A stretch of 64,000 nucleotides of DNA. Source: Plazaster borealis. Taxonomy: Eukaryota > Echinodermata > Asteroidea > Forcipulatida > Labidiasteridae. This document shows, in pieces, positions 62,397 to 64,000 of the stretch; positions within the stretch are counted from its first letter, which is position 1, and every line of letters begins with the position of its first letter. A program made the position numbers and the translations under genes. The notes under the pieces are model-generated. The model saw only the letters and a list, made by a program, of their open reading frames with translations. It did not search any database and had not been told where the DNA came from. The stretch lies in NCBI GenBank assembly GCA_021014325.1, contig CM037467.1:6200001-6264000 (forward strand), given 5' to 3'.

Positions 62397-63052
62397 TTAA
62401 AGGACATTATGTCTCAAGCAGGGGTTGGCACGTAATGTTTCACGGCCCATTCGACTTGCTGTGCAAGCACGTCAGCTGCATGTCGTGCTGGAGTTTCACT
62501 GACCGACATTTTAAAGACAGCTGACTGTCTTCAGCTGCACCTTTGCAAACCCTTACAGCAGACAACTTCCTCCGTCAAACTTTGGAAATGCTGTGGTGTC
62601 ATCGGCATCACAAAGGTTTTAAAGTCCACAGGGTGAGTTTCTCCGGAATTGGCGAAATATGATTCCCAACTTACACAGACGCGGGGACCTATACCTGCAA
62701 TATGATTGGAATTATAAAAGACAATAGGAGAGACTCAGTCTCCCACCCTAGGATATTTACTTAGGCTACTCAAGCTTAAAAAAAGACACTGATGATTTCT
62801 TGGGAGAACGCGCCTTAGGCCTACACCCTTTTCAAAATAAACTTTGCTAATGAGGGACATTCCATTAGCCCAAAGGGTGGATCAGATTGCAACACAAGGG
62901 TCAATCTACAGTGTGAGTTTCTCATACATTGTCTTATATAATTCAAATTATATTGCAGGTATACCTTTATGTAATAGGGGAACTTTAATTGTTCCTTAGC
63001 GTTTATATCATAACTTATGGATCCAGCCGAGTAACGAAGTAGGTAGCTGATT

Positions 63053-63529
63053 GGTGCACCACACTAAATAGGCCAAAATTCGTGCGCCAAGCTGATTATC
63101 ATAATTTGTAGGCCGCCGCGCAAAATCTTTTGAATAATAACGTTTTTGGGTCATGCAATTAATAGACTGTGTAATTATAACAATCTACCAGAACCTGGGG
63201 CTCTGTGCTTCAACTTTTGAGGAGATTTGATAAATTTAGGCGTTAAAGTTGGTCCTATTTGGCTTGGGAATTAGAGGAGTGCCTCGATGAAAACTGGCAG
63301 CAGGTCGGTTTGGGAAAAAGCACAATTTTTTTTTTTCTGGGGTAAATATCAAATTCCAAACGGCTGACCTGCCAAAAATTGAAAAGAAATCTTAAGTTTA
63401 GTTGTCTGAAAATATATCTGATTGGTTTTCAAGATGCTGAGAGACTTTGAAATATTTTTTGCGTATTTTTGAATATTTAACATTTTTTTAGCATTGGTAG
63501 CTATGGGAGTTTATTTAGTGTGGTGCACC
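63053..63529. mobile_element. TIR element with GGTGCACCACACTAAATA ends
   Basis: Left end ggtgcaccacactaaata at 63053 and right end tatttagtgtggtgcacc at 63529, 477 bp. Flanks contain CTGAT on both sides (ctgatt left, ctgatg right), possibly a 5-bp target duplication. Interior AT-rich, no transposase. Confidence 0.75.
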
Positions 63530-64000
63530 CTGATGTAGTAGGCGTGCAGAGCTGTGTATTCGCCAATGCATTTTTTGGAGACAAAATGGCTTCTAATCGC
63601 AAGTTGTCGCAACTCTCTCAATATACGGCTCTGTAGGCGTGTGCTCTATAGCGCCCTCTGTCGGCTATGTTTTTCATTACTAATCTTCGACATGTTCGAG
63701 TGATGTACATTTTTTTATACACACACACAGGAGGGGCTAGGGAGAGTGCACACAATCGTCTTCGTTTCCTTATTGGAACCACGGACGTGCATTCTTAAGA
63801 TGGCAGTCGGAACTTCGTTGTGCATGTTTTCAAAACTACTTCAATTTAATGTGCTACGTCGTATCCATCTGCAGATTTATATGATTAGCTATACATATTT
63901 GTGTTTGGTGTCATTGCAATGCTTGGCAAGGAGCGGTAGGTTAAGTCACTGACTGACTGATTCATTATACTGTTCACTTCATCATGCTTCATCTATCTTC
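63530..64000. other. Window end, nothing recognised
   Basis: A short CA run at 63719-63729 and CpG-containing sequence; no gene or element boundary seen. Confidence 0.3.

Larger units (their letters stand above)
59870..62966 (+). mobile_element. DIRS-type retroelement, decayed, with tyrosine recombinase
   Basis: RT near 59938 (GDLRPVINLRPLNRFI), KIDLNNVYLLVPI at 60060, NTDKSQLVPTQRISYLGFVI at 60350-60420; RNase H with HVNFPELLAVWYTIKAS and QMDSSAAISYINN at 60785-60910; tyrosine recombinase with SIKQYNSAWRKWAKT near 61555 and TINVYRSAISSTHSLI, LPIGQHRLVKRFFEG at 61695-61790, resuming after a MITE with AHSTCCASTSAACRAGVSLT at 62450-62510. Many stops and frameshifts. The usual HxxR of the recombinase reads HSTC. 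Inverted words (tatacctgcaatatgatt, 62691; attatattgcaggtat, 62945) fit the inverted repeats at DIRS ends. No gag-like part is visible. Confidence 0.85.

Overview
This is a eukaryotic window: the genes are split by spliced introns, coding density is low and mobile elements are dense. The transposon mix (APE-type LINEs, a DIRS-type element with a tyrosine recombinase, a Penelope-like fragment, a tRNA-derived SINE, many TTAA-flanked MITEs) and the abundance of ACATGTACATG-type words suggest a marine invertebrate, most likely an echinoderm. That assignment is inference; no single marker proves it.

Two protein-coding genes are supported, arranged tail to tail. The first, on the + strand from 4896 to 26301, is an NSUN6-type tRNA (cytosine-5) methyltransferase. 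Eight exons with matching phases give about 440 residues; only the first roughly 25 residues are missing and probably lie left of the window. Three of its introns carry large minisatellites: about 190 copies of a 33-bp unit, about 45 copies of a 39-bp unit and about 8 copies of a 54-bp unit. All three periods are multiples of three, so they create long open frames that are not genes.

The second gene, on the - strand from 51638 down to 40094, is unfamiliar. It encodes a predicted secreted protein with a signal peptide, a cysteine-rich LRR N-terminal cap, a few LRRs on 63- or 72-nt phase-2 exons, an LRR C-terminal cap, a Lys/Gly block of about 100 residues, about 14 copies of a 21-residue Glu/Pro/Ala/Val repeat, and a unique C-terminal domain. 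It is the best candidate for an undescribed protein here.

Layout: 1-2640 and about 3000-4200, LINE remnants (- strand) in or before intron 1 of the methyltransferase; 4896-26301, the methyltransferase with its minisatellites, a Penelope-like fragment and MITEs; 26302-40000, intergenic DNA with TTAA elements, a 0.93-kb TIR element, a nested foldback, a SINE and a Mutator-like element with a 9-bp target duplication; 40094-51638, the LRR gene; 52200-64000, nested transposons, including two LINE fragments, a DIRS element interrupted by a MITE, and several foldbacks.

The nested structures let insertion history be read directly. A TTAA element splits a palindrome whose other arm preserves the empty site, and a LINE sits inside a repeat whose unoccupied copy lies 2-4 kb away.
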